NCBI GenBank assembly: GCA_030917205.1
Contig: JAUPVE010000004.1
Coordinates: forward strand, 1 to 14,414
From: Patescibacteria group bacterium
Lineage (GTDB): Bacteria; Patescibacteriota; Patescibacteriia; UBA1558; GWA2-36-10
Reading direction: 5' to 3'
DNA: 14,414 nucleotides
The position numbers and the translations under genes were made by a program. The notes under the pieces were generated by a model that was given only the letters and a program-made list of their open reading frames with translations, was not told the origin of the DNA and made no database searches. Below, in pieces: positions 1-6,196 of the stretch; the first letter of the stretch is position 1; each line of letters opens with the position of its first letter.

Positions 1-1
1 T

Positions 2-682
2 ATTGCTCAGCTAGAAGAAAAGTTGGAAGTAAAATTTAAGGATATTAACATATTAAAAAATGCTTTAGTGCATCGTTCATATTTAAACGAGCACAAAGAT
101 TTTCCGATTGATCAAAATGAGCGTTTGGAATTTTTGGGCGATGCAGTGCTAGAGTTATCAGTGACTGACTACTTGTACCACAACTATAAAGATGACGAAG
201 GTGTTCTCACTAATTGGCGCTCAGCTTTAGTCAATGCCACACACCTTGCTATGATTGCTGAAAAATTAGGAGTTTATAATTTTCTATATTTGAGTCGTGG
301 TGAGTCGCAGGATACCAATAAAAAAGCTCGTGGCTACATCTTGGCCAATGCCATGGAGGCCTTGCTGGGCGCTATCTATCTTGATCAGGGTTTTAGGACG
401 GTAGATAAATTTATCAAGAAAAATATTCTATCTACTTTACCAGAGATTATTGCTTCACAAACCTATATAGATGCCAAGAGTCGTTTTCAAGAAAAAGCTC
501 AAGAAATAAATAGTGTCACTCCACGCTATCGAGTGTTATCAGAGTCTGGGCCAGATCATAATAAAAAATTCATCATCGGCGTCTATCTGGATAAAGAGCT
601 AGTAGCTGATGGCGAGGGCTACAGCAAGCAAGAAGCTCAAACTGACGCTGCTACAAAAGCTTTGAAAGTAAAGGGATGGTAA
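2..682 (+). CDS. rnc: Ribonuclease III, 5' end outside window
   Basis: Double-strand-specific endoribonuclease that matures rRNA precursors and structured mRNAs in the cytoplasm. The frame is open to the left edge and reads IAQLEEKLEVKFKD before a TTG at 23. This is normal RNase III N-terminal sequence, so the true start lies upstream and the TTG is probably internal. Counting from that TTG, the catalytic signature NERLEFLGD is at residues 32-40 (Glu33, Glu36, Asp40). The second catalytic block ANAMEALLGAIYLD has Glu112, but Asn109 where many family members have Asp. A C-terminal dsRNA-binding domain covers about 150-216 (SGPDHNKKF, then GEGYSKQEAQ). The stop codon sits in the loop of a terminator hairpin. 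rnc followed by smc is a conserved bacterial gene order. The likely substrate, the long 16S processing stem, is in this same window. Confidence 0.95.
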   Translation: MAQLEEKLEVKFKDINILKNALVHRSYLNEHKDFPIDQNERLEFLGDAVLELSVTDYLYHNYKDDEGVLTNWRSALVNATHLAMIAEKLGVYNFLYLSRGESQDTNKKARGYILANAMEALLGAIYLDQGFRTVDKFIKKNILSTLPEIIASQTYIDAKSRFQEKAQEINSVTPRYRVLSESGPDHNKKFIIGVYLDKELVADGEGYSKQEAQTDAATKALKVKGW

Positions 683-694
683 ATCCCTTTTTTT
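671..694 (+). terminator. Intrinsic terminator of rnc
   Basis: AAGGGAT (671-677) pairs perfectly with ATCCCTT (683-689) around the 5-nt loop GGTAA, followed by a T run. The rnc stop codon TAA (680-682) lies in the loop, so the last codons of the gene form the left arm. Confidence 0.85.
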
Positions 695-719
695 GTTTGC
701 ATAAATAAAAAATAACTTC

Positions 720-755
720 GGTACCTCAACACACGGTGGATATCTTTATTTTGAC
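720..755 (+). repeat. Imperfect direct repeat, copy 1
   Basis: About 36 bases with the shared core AACACrCGGTGGATA, ending in TATTTTGAC. The second copy is at 835-869. Copy 1 ends in TTGACC, but no -10 follows at usable spacing; copy 2 ends in a perfect -35 box. No coding function is seen. It may be a local duplication of a promoter-upstream region or the edge of a small mobile element. Confidence 0.6.
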
Positions 756-790
756 CCCGCCGCAATTCCGCGAGCGGAATAGCTACGGGG
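755..790 (+). other. Nested GC-rich hairpin between the repeats
   Basis: ATTCCG (765-770) pairs with CGGAAT (775-780) around the tetraloop CGAG. An outer CCCCG (755-759) pairs with CGGGG (786-790), with a 5-by-5 internal loop between. The hairpin is strikingly GC-rich inside AT-rich DNA. There is no T run directly after it, so it is not a typical terminator. Confidence 0.6.
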
Positions 791-834
791 CGAGATGTGG
801 TCTTCAATTTTGTATATAGATAATAAATAATATT

Positions 835-869
835 GGTGCTTAACACGCGGTGGATAAATATATTTTGAC
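835..869 (+). repeat. Imperfect direct repeat, copy 2
   Basis: Second copy of the 720-755 repeat (GGTGCTTAACACGCGGTGG and onward). It runs directly into the TTGACA -35 box of the promoter at 865-893, so this copy forms the upstream region of a strong promoter. Confidence 0.6.
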
Positions 870-893
870 AAAAAAAATAGCACATAATATAAT
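865..893 (+). promoter_or_regulatory. Perfect-consensus sigma70-type promoter
   Basis: TTGACA (865-870), a 17-nt spacer, then TATAAT (888-893), matching the housekeeping consensus at every base. Transcription should start near 900. No good protein-coding frame follows before the terminator at 1034-1073. Confidence 0.9.
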
Positions 894-899
894 TATAGC

Positions 900-1073
900 G
901 ATCGCTCATGCCACCTTTCGGGTCGCCGGCAAGGAGACAAGTGCGTTTGAAGCGGAGAATGAACTTCCCCAACCGTCACGCAGTCTTTTGCTGACATGCT
1001 GCCGTCTTCTCACATGCGGCGACCCAACCTTTCACCCTCCCAAAGCTTCGGCTACGGGAGGGTTTCATTTTTA
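900..1073 (+). ncRNA. Candidate structured noncoding RNA, about 170 nt
   Basis: The unit lies between a perfect promoter and an intrinsic terminator and is GC-rich. It folds by eye into a rod. GGGTCGCCG (920-928) pairs perfectly with CGGCGACCC (1017-1025). GAAGCGG (949-955) pairs with CCG-T-CTTC (1002-1009). The tip is GTCA-c-GCA / TGC-TGAC (975-995). Size and rod shape recall 6S RNA, but I recognise no 6S, SRP, RNase P or tmRNA signature. Alternative: a very small mRNA, since AAGGAG (931-936) precedes GTG at 941 with a 17-codon frame ending at 994. The paired ends and lack of a longer frame favour RNA. Confidence 0.55.
1034..1073 (+). terminator. Terminator of the candidate ncRNA
   Basis: ACCCTCCC (1034-1041) pairs with GGGAGGGT (1056-1063). 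An inner AGC-TTCG-GCT hairpin caps the stem, and TTTCATTTTT follows. Confidence 0.85.
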
Positions 1074-1082
1074 TATTGATTA

Positions 1083-1111
1083 TTGACAGAGTTAGCATAT
1101 TTTATTATCAT
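1083..1111 (+). promoter_or_regulatory. Promoter of the 135-aa orphan gene
   Basis: TTGACA (1083-1088), 17-nt spacer, TATCAT (1106-1111). This predicts a start near 1118 and a leader of about 50 nt. Confidence 0.8.
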
Positions 1112-1166
1112 AATTTGATATTTGTTCCCGCGATGACCACCAACAGCCTTGCTAGGAGGTAGAATC

Positions 1167-1574
1167 TTGAAAACAGAGAAAACGATTCAAATCATTGGTC
1201 GCTGGGTGCCGGAGCCTATGATTCCGGCTGAGCAGATCGATGCTGCGGATCTTGACAGAGTCTTGTCGAGCGTTCGGCTCTTGGAGCTGATGCGGAATGA
1301 CCTGACCGTCTTTGATGGTCAAAACAGCTATCCGCGTCTGCGTTTGGTCAAGTATCAATATCCTTGGTTACTTTGTGGCAATGTCATTGCCTGGCGTCTT
1401 ACTTTCGTGCGCAAAGGTGCACCCTGGTGTCAGCCACTGGTTTTCTACTGCCCCGGCAGTGTCACGAAGAACGGTGAGCTCTTGAAAGGCAAGCCCTGCA
1501 TCAAGGAGCTGATTGTCGGCTACCCGATCTATCCACCGGCCAAGTGGGTGGTCAGTACCGAAGATGTTGCCTAG
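1167..1574 (+). CDS. Hypothetical protein, 135 aa, GC-rich single-gene unit
   Basis: I do not recognise the family. The start is TTG at 1167, chosen because a full AGGAGGT SD (1154-1160) sits 6 nt upstream; the earlier TTG at 1149 would place the SD inside the gene. The protein (MKTEKTIQIIGRWVPEP...) is probably cytosolic: no signal peptide or membrane segment. It has a helical, acidic N-terminal part (about 20-50) and a beta-rich, aromatic C-terminal part with four cysteines (70, 88, 95, 111) and several Trp/Tyr-Pro pairs. A 60-base sample (1201-1260) is 60% GC by hand count, against 37% in an smc sample. With its own promoter, SD and hairpin it is a complete unit inserted between rnc and smc, suggesting acquisition. 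Low-complexity shadow coding is unlikely given the SD. Confidence 0.75.
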   Translation: MKTEKTIQIIGRWVPEPMIPAEQIDAADLDRVLSSVRLLELMRNDLTVFDGQNSYPRLRLVKYQYPWLLCGNVIAWRLTFVRKGAPWCQPLVFYCPGSVTKNGELLKGKPCIKELIVGYPIYPPAKWVVSTEDVA

Positions 1575-1590
1575 TCAACGCTTCACACTT

Positions 1591-1619
1591 CAGGGAACTC
1601 ACACTCGGTGGGTTCCCTG
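1591..1619 (+). terminator. Hairpin after the 135-aa gene
   Basis: CAGGGAACTCAC (1591-1602) pairs with GTGGGTTCCCTG (1608-1619) with one G-U pair and the loop ACTCG. Only a weak T-rich stretch follows, so termination may be partial and some transcripts may reach smc. Confidence 0.7.
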
Positions 1620-1624
1620 ATCAT

Positions 1625-1653
1625 TTATCAAAAATTATAAATTATGTTAAAAT
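1625..1653 (+). promoter_or_regulatory. Probable smc promoter
   Basis: TTATCA (1625-1630), 17-nt spacer, TAAAAT (1648-1653), with an extended -10 TG at 1645-1646. The leader would be about 25 nt, AT-rich, with no SD. Confidence 0.6.
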
Positions 1654-1684
1654 AATAACGCTTACAGCAGTTATTTTTTTATTT

Positions 1685-4243
1685 ATGTATTTAGAAAAAT
1701 TAGAAATTCAAGGTTTTAAATCTTTTGCCAATAGCACGGAGCTTTTTTTTAATCGGGAGCTGACAGCTATAGTCGGTCCAAATGGCTCTGGTAAATCAAA
1801 TATCGCCGATGCTGTGCGTTGGGTCTTGGGCGAGCAGAGCTCCAAGACTTTGCGGGGCAAAAAATCCGAAGACGTCATTTTTGCTGGTTCTGACAAAAAA
1901 GCTCGTTTGAGCTATGCTCAGGTTAGTCTGTATCTTAATAACCAAGACCACCTAGCTGATGTAGAATTTGAGCAGATTATAGTCACTCGCAGGATTAATC
2001 GGGACGGTGAAAGTGAATACTTGATTAATAATAGTCGGGTGCGTCTTATGGATGTGCAACTGCTGCTAGCCAAAGCCAATTTTGGTCAAAGGACTTACAG
2101 TGTCATTGGCCAGGGCATGATTGATTCTATTTTGACATCTTCATCGGCTGAGCGTAAAGAATTTTTTGATGAAGCGACTGGTGTCAGGCAGTTTCAAATA
2201 AAAAAAGATCAGTCAATTAATAAACTAGAAGGCGCTAAAGATAATTTAGCTCAGACTAGTCAGATATTGAATGAGTTAGAGCCACATTTGCGTAGTTTGA
2301 CTAGACAGGTTAAGAAGCTAGAAAAGCGTGAACAACTCAAAGAAGAATTAAATAATTTACAAACTGATTATTATAGTTTTTTGACTAAACAATTAAACGA
2401 TGAATTGTCTGGTCACAAAAAAAGACACCAAAGTCTTTTGGTAGAGGTGTCAGAATTGAATCAAAAATTAGTTGACTTACAAACAGGCTTAGAAAAAGAA
2501 GAGAGGGGTAGGAGCCGTCAAGATAATTTTGATCATTTACAAAATCGTTTGAGTCAGGCTCAGAATGAGCTCAATAGTTTGCTCAAAGAAAAAGCCATTG
2601 TCGAGGGACAGATGGATGTCCAACTTATTTCGACTGGCCAAGCTGATATTGTCTGGCTCAAAAAAAGACTAGATACATTGTCCAATGATATAAATCAGCA
2701 GAATCTGCACCTAGAAGAAAAACAACATCGTCAAAAACAAGTTAAAGAGCAGGTTTTGGAACTAGAAGCTAAGCAAAAAGTAATTTTAGCCGATTTTAAA
2801 AAGCTAGAAGACGAGGTTAAAAATAAAGAAGACGAGTGGTCAAACGAAAAAATAAATAGCAAAGTAGCCAATCTTCTTGATAAACAACAAGATTTTGAGC
2901 GAGCTCTAGAAAATATTGACGCTCTTGATAAGCTCGACGTTTTGAAAAAACTTTGTCAGCAGATCACTGCTAGCCTACAAGAAGTAAAAAATTATTTTGC
3001 TCGTCCAGCCAAAAGTAGCAATCAAGATTGGAGTGAGAAATTCAATCAGCTACTACTGACCAAGGACAATATGGTTTCAGAAATCAATGAAGCCAAAACT
3101 AAATTGGCCATGTCTGATCAAGAAATTGATTTAATCAAACAACAGCTAGCTAAAGATAAAGAAGAATTAACCAAACTAGAAAATGAGCGCAAGACCCTGG
3201 CTGATAATAAGCAAGATAATAAGGGTCTCAAAAATCAACTAGACTTGTTGATTGAAAAAATAAATTCGCAGAACAAAAAAATTGAAAGTATTGATAAAGA
3301 AGTACGAGCTTTCAATGAAGAAGAAGAAAAGAAAAAAGGTAGTTTAGTGCAGGCTCAAAAAGATTTTCGAGAAGTACAACAAGAATTTAATAGACAAAAT
3401 AGTTTATTAAATGAAGTAAAAGTAGTATTAGCTAGACTAGAAACCCGACAAGAGGATTTGCATCGTGAAATCTCTGAAGAAATTACTAATTTTGAAGCCA
3501 AGCAAGTTGCTCATGTCGATGTAGACAGTAGTCGAGTCCAAATTTCTAATTTGAAAAATCAATTACAAATCATCGGTGGTATTGATCCGAGTGTGACCGA
3601 AGAGTTTCAACAAGTTGATGAGCGCTATCAATTTTTGAAAACGCAGAGCGATGATCTCAATGAAGCAATTGTGCATTTAGAAAAAATCATCAAAGATCTA
3701 GATGAATCAATATCCAAACAATTTGATCAATCATTTCATAACATCAACAAGCTCTTTGATACTTATTTTAAAAAATTATTTCAAGGTGGTAAAGCCGAGT
3801 TGATTCTCGACATCAAAGAAAATATTATTGGAGGGGGTGAAGAAGTGGAGGGTGAAGAGCCGATAGCCAAGAAAACCCAAAAACAATACGGTATAGAAAT
3901 AAAAGCTACACCTCCAGGTAAAAGATTATCTGGTATCAGTATGCTCTCAGGTGGTGAAAAAGCACTGACTTCTATTGCCTTGATCTGCGCCATCATCGCC
4001 AACAATCCTTCGCCATTCGTAGTCTTGGATGAAGTAGATGCGGCGCTTGATGAGGCTAACTCTATTCGCTTCAGTGAGATACTACAAGAGCTATCCAACA
4101 AGACGCAGTTTATCGCTATCTCTCACAATCGAGCGACTATGCATCACGCCAAAATAATCTATGGTGTGACCATGGGTGATGATAGTGTTTCAAAATTACT
4201 TTCTATGAGTTTTGCTCAAGCTGATGAAATAGCAGCTAGATAA
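1685..4243 (+). CDS. smc: SMC chromosome-organising ATPase, short and apparently hinge-less
   Basis: ABC-type ATPase of the condensin that compacts and segregates the chromosome. The start is ATG at 1685 (MYLEKLEIQGFKSF, the standard SMC N-terminus); the open frame further upstream overlaps the preceding terminator and is not SMC-like. Walker A GPNGSGKS is at 31-38, signature LSGGEKAL at 754-761, and Walker B FVVLDEVDAALDE at 778-790. Two long charged coiled-coil arms run about 170-435 and 450-690. The protein is 852 aa, against roughly 1,150-1,200 for typical bacterial SMC. Where the globular hinge should be (about 435-450) only a short polar, Pro-containing linker (NYFARPAKSSNQDW) is seen. 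A Gly/Glu-rich loop (715-730) interrupts the C-terminal head. No scpA or scpB lies nearby. No SD precedes the start. Both head halves are intact, so the protein is probably functional rather than a Rad50 or RecN, whose signatures differ. Confidence 0.93.
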   Translation: MYLEKLEIQGFKSFANSTELFFNRELTAIVGPNGSGKSNIADAVRWVLGEQSSKTLRGKKSEDVIFAGSDKKARLSYAQVSLYLNNQDHLADVEFEQIIVTRRINRDGESEYLINNSRVRLMDVQLLLAKANFGQRTYSVIGQGMIDSILTSSSAERKEFFDEATGVRQFQIKKDQSINKLEGAKDNLAQTSQILNELEPHLRSLTRQVKKLEKREQLKEELNNLQTDYYSFLTKQLNDELSGHKKRHQSLLVEVSELNQKLVDLQTGLEKEERGRSRQDNFDHLQNRLSQAQNELNSLLKEKAIVEGQMDVQLISTGQADIVWLKKRLDTLSNDINQQNLHLEEKQHRQKQVKEQVLELEAKQKVILADFKKLEDEVKNKEDEWSNEKINSKVANLLDKQQDFERALENIDALDKLDVLKKLCQQITASLQEVKNYFARPAKSSNQDWSEKFNQLLLTKDNMVSEINEAKTKLAMSDQEIDLIKQQLAKDKEELTKLENERKTLADNKQDNKGLKNQLDLLIEKINSQNKKIESIDKEVRAFNEEEEKKKGSLVQAQKDFREVQQEFNRQNSLLNEVKVVLARLETRQEDLHREISEEITNFEAKQVAHVDVDSSRVQISNLKNQLQIIGGIDPSVTEEFQQVDERYQFLKTQSDDLNEAIVHLEKIIKDLDESISKQFDQSFHNINKLFDTYFKKLFQGGKAELILDIKENIIGGGEEVEGEEPIAKKTQKQYGIEIKATPPGKRLSGISMLSGGEKALTSIALICAIIANNPSPFVVLDEVDAALDEANSIRFSEILQELSNKTQFIAISHNRATMHHAKIIYGVTMGDDSVSKLLSMSFAQADEIAAR

Positions 4244-4254
4244 ATAAAATAATC

Positions 4255-4290
4255 CAGCCCAGCCTCTCGCGAGAGGCTGGGCTGTTTTTT
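4255..4290. terminator. Bidirectional terminator, perfect 30-bp palindrome
   Basis: The two 15-base halves, 4255-4269 and 4270-4284, are exact reverse complements. On the plus strand six Ts follow (4285-4290), ending smc. On the minus strand an A/T-rich stretch follows, ending the convergent dehydrogenase gene, whose stop codon (4289-4291) lies in the T run. Confidence 0.9.
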
Positions 4291-5119
4291 ATTGTCCGTA
4301 GATATTTTTTAAGAGATCAGGATTTTTTCCGCTGTCACGTAGATATTTTATATTGATATCGCGCACAGCTTCACAAACTTTTTGCTGATCGGCAAGTCCT
4401 GCGTCTTTGAGCATGGCAATGTAAGTTTCAAAATCTTTGATAAAGCAATGACCACCAGCTCCGCGTCCACCTTGGTGTACTACATCAAGATGAGTAGAGC
4501 CAATGCGTGGATCGTGAGCTAAAGCCTCTTTTATCACCTCGTGGTCTAGTCCGTGTTTTTGCTCGAGGTCATAAAGGGTGTTCATGAAAACCACCTTATA
4601 GTAAAACCAGCAGTTGTTAGCGTACTTGATAAGCTCAGCTTGCTCAGCAGTAGTGACGAGCTCATAAGGAGCTTTTGGTAGAGTAGCGACGATAGCTTGG
4701 GCTTTGTTTTTTAAATCTTGATTATTGATATCAGTGATGCCGATAATATTTCTATCAGGATGGCGAGCGTCTTCGGCGGCGGTTTTTTCGGTCAAAAATT
4801 CTGGACTGTGCATGACAAAAATATCAGGATATAATTTTTGCATTTTTTGAGTTGTGCCGATTTTGATAGTTGATTTGATGACGGCTATTTTACCGGCCCC
4901 CACTAATTGTAAAACTTCTTGGACCACACTATCATCAAAGCCCTGAGGAGTGGTGGGAGTAGGCACGGCAATAAAAACAATGTCACAAGTAGCAATTAGC
5001 TCTTTATTTTGGGGAAAATGACCACGATCATAACGAATCACCTCATAGCCACGCTCTTCGTAGTCATCAGCATAGCTTTTACCGATAAAACCCTGTCCAA
5101 TAAATCCAATTTTCTGCAT
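4289..5119 (-). CDS. UDP-glucose/GDP-mannose dehydrogenase-like protein lacking the third domain
   Basis: NAD-dependent family that oxidises a nucleotide sugar to the uronic acid for surface polysaccharides. Seen in the 276-aa product: dinucleotide-binding GQGFIG (8-13), acidic residues after strand 2 (Asp31), SPEFL (105-109), the central helix with Lys165 and Asn169 (AELIKYANN), and catalytic Cys225 in GGHCFIKD with Lys228 and Asp229. Family enzymes are normally about 390-450 aa with a C-terminal UDP-binding domain; here the protein ends about 50 residues after the catalytic Cys, without a frameshift. It may be a natural two-domain variant, use another substrate, or rely on a partner. The ATG start has no SD; an extended -10 promoter lies 31 nt upstream. 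The epimerase at 6197 may act in the same sugar pathway. Substrate is not predictable. Confidence 0.8.
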   Translation of the reverse strand: MQKIGFIGQGFIGKSYADDYEERGYEVIRYDRGHFPQNKELIATCDIVFIAVPTPTTPQGFDDSVVQEVLQLVGAGKIAVIKSTIKIGTTQKMQKLYPDIFVMHSPEFLTEKTAAEDARHPDRNIIGITDINNQDLKNKAQAIVATLPKAPYELVTTAEQAELIKYANNCWFYYKVVFMNTLYDLEQKHGLDHEVIKEALAHDPRIGSTHLDVVHQGGRGAGGHCFIKDFETYIAMLKDAGLADQQKVCEAVRDINIKYLRDSGKNPDLLKNIYGQ

Positions 5120-5149
5120 TTTGTTTGTTGCTAGTTTTTTATGCTGTCT

Positions 5150-5158
5150 ATTATAGCA
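5150..5158 (-). promoter_or_regulatory. Extended -10 promoter of the dehydrogenase-like gene
   Basis: Read on the minus strand, TGCTATAAT (5158 to 5150) is a perfect TGnTATAAT extended -10. The -35 region is weak, as is usual for this class. It is divergent from the rpsP promoter. Confidence 0.7.
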
Positions 5159-5204
5159 AAAAGGCCAAACATCAGTCTAGCTGGGCTTATCTAGGCGGTG
5201 ATTC

Positions 5205-5233
5205 TTGACAAAGCCTCTCAAATATAGTAATAT
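5205..5233 (+). promoter_or_regulatory. rpsP promoter
   Basis: TTGACA (5205-5210), 17-nt spacer, TAATAT (5228-5233). The predicted leader is about 30 nt. Confidence 0.7.
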
Positions 5234-5269
5234 TTTGGCACCTTTTAATAATTAATTTCTAAAAAAAGG

Positions 5270-5659
5270 ATGTTAGCTATAAGAATGGCTAGAGTCGGTC
5301 GCAAAAGACAAGCTATGTTCAGAATAGTTGTTTCTGAGAAAAAGCGTGATATGTATGGTGACCATCTAGAAATTGTCGGTAATTATAACCCTCAAAGCAA
5401 AGTGTCCACTTTAAAAGCCGATCGTATTAAATATTGGCTATCTATGGGCGCTGTTGCCTCTGCTTCTTTGCAGAATCTATTGATCAAGCAAGGTCTGATG
5501 ACTGGCAAAAAAGCCAAATCAGTCAGCTTGACTAATAAGAGAAAAGTCAAAATGGCCGCCAAGGTCAAAACTGAGACAGTTGAAGCTCCAGTTGAGACTC
5601 CAGTAGTAGAGAAAAAAGAAGAAGTACAAGCAGAAGTAGCTGAAGAGGTCGCTGCTTAA
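5270..5659 (+). CDS. rpsP: Ribosomal protein bS16 with acidic C-terminal tail
   Basis: Small-subunit protein that binds 16S rRNA early in 30S assembly. The N-terminus MLAIRMARVGRKRQAMFRIV is the classic bS16 start and fixes ATG 5270, although only a purine run abuts the start and no properly spaced SD exists. The globular core covers about 1-95 (GDHLEIVGNYNP, then RIKYWLSMGA). Residues about 96-129 are a low-complexity Glu/Val/Ala/Pro tail absent from the roughly 80-90-aa classical proteins; such tails are frequent in CPR ribosomal proteins. The gene has its own consensus promoter. No hairpin terminator is seen before the next promoter, so some read-through into khpA is likely. The rpsP-khpA pair is conserved in many Gram-positive bacteria. 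Confidence 0.96.
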   Translation: MLAIRMARVGRKRQAMFRIVVSEKKRDMYGDHLEIVGNYNPQSKVSTLKADRIKYWLSMGAVASASLQNLLIKQGLMTGKKAKSVSLTNKRKVKMAAKVKTETVEAPVETPVVEKKEEVQAEVAEEVAA

Positions 5660-5667
5660 ATTTTTGT

Positions 5668-5696
5668 TTGACCGTTTTTTTAAATTATATTATAAT
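5668..5696 (+). promoter_or_regulatory. khpA promoter
   Basis: TTGACC (5668-5673), 17-nt spacer, perfect TATAAT (5691-5696). The predicted start lies inside an inverted repeat, CTTAAG at 5699-5704 and 5731-5736. Inside it TTATTC (5705-5710) can pair with GAGTAA (5723-5728). The leader could therefore fold, or the repeat could be an operator. Confidence 0.8.
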
Positions 5697-5756
5697 GCCT
5701 TAAGTTATTCCTTATCTTTAGAGAGTAACGCTTAAGAAGTTAATCTAAGAAAAAAT

Positions 5757-6083
5757 ATGAATGATAAAGAATTTTTGGAGACAATCGTCAAAGCTTTAGT
5801 TGAGAAACCAGAAGACGTTGTTGTCGAAAGGACTATCGACGAGCGTGGTGTGTTATTGACCCTAAAGGTTAATCCAGCTGAGATGGGTAAAATCATTGGT
5901 AAGCAAGGACAAACTGCAAGATCATTGAGAACTTTGTTGCGCATCATGGGCAACAAAAACAACTCTTATGTAAACTTGAAAGTTTATGAACCAGAAAAAG
6001 AAGGTAGACCAATGTCTGCCCCAACGTCCGCTCCAATGCCACGCGTTGAGACACACGAAGAAGTCGACGATTTAAAACTATAA
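5757..6083 (+). CDS. khpA: KH-domain RNA-binding protein KhpA
   Basis: Small single-KH-domain protein (YlqC/KhpA, UPF0109). In Gram-positive bacteria it pairs with KhpB and affects cell elongation and division through RNA binding. The 108-aa product has the KH core with GKIIGKQGQT (44-53), whose GKQG is the GXXG nucleic-acid loop, and a second strand-helix part to about 80. The tail (about 81-108) is Pro/Ser/Glu-rich and extends beyond the usual 75-80 aa. The location directly after rpsP matches the family's usual neighbourhood. rimM, normally between this gene and trmD, is absent; an epimerase and an orphan gene occupy its place. The start has an AT-rich leader without SD. Confidence 0.92.
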   Translation: MNDKEFLETIVKALVEKPEDVVVERTIDERGVLLTLKVNPAEMGKIIGKQGQTARSLRTLLRIMGNKNNSYVNLKVYEPEKEGRPMSAPTSAPMPRVETHEEVDDLKL

Positions 6084-6106
6084 TTTGTACATAAAAACCA
6101 GAAAGG

Positions 6107-6125
6107 TCCCCGTAAGGGGATTTTT
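6107..6125 (+). terminator. khpA terminator
   Basis: TCCCC (6107-6111) and GGGGA (6116-6120) pair around GTAA, followed by five Ts. Confidence 0.8.
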
Positions 6126-6145
6126 CGTTTGTGGTAAATATATAT

Positions 6146-6174
6146 TTGGTTTTTTTATAGATTTATAGTATCTT
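6146..6174 (+). promoter_or_regulatory. Promoter element of the epimerase, shared with trmD
   Basis: TTGGTT (6146-6151), 17 nt, TATCTT (6169-6174), inside the run ATTTATAGTATCTTTA, which recurs before trmD with the same spacing. Alternative -10 boxes lie in the following AT-rich bases. Either way the leader is under about 20 nt and lacks an SD. Confidence 0.55.
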
Positions 6175-6196
6175 TAATAATATTAAAGAAAATATT

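Noticed and set aside
637..1086. Open frames on both strands in the gene-free stretch after rnc
   Set aside because: They cross the rnc terminator, the promoter and the ncRNA hairpins and have no SD.
1544..1684. In-frame extension of smc upstream of ATG 1685
   Set aside because: It overlaps the 135-aa gene end and its hairpin, is not SMC-like, and the standard SMC N-terminus begins at 1685.
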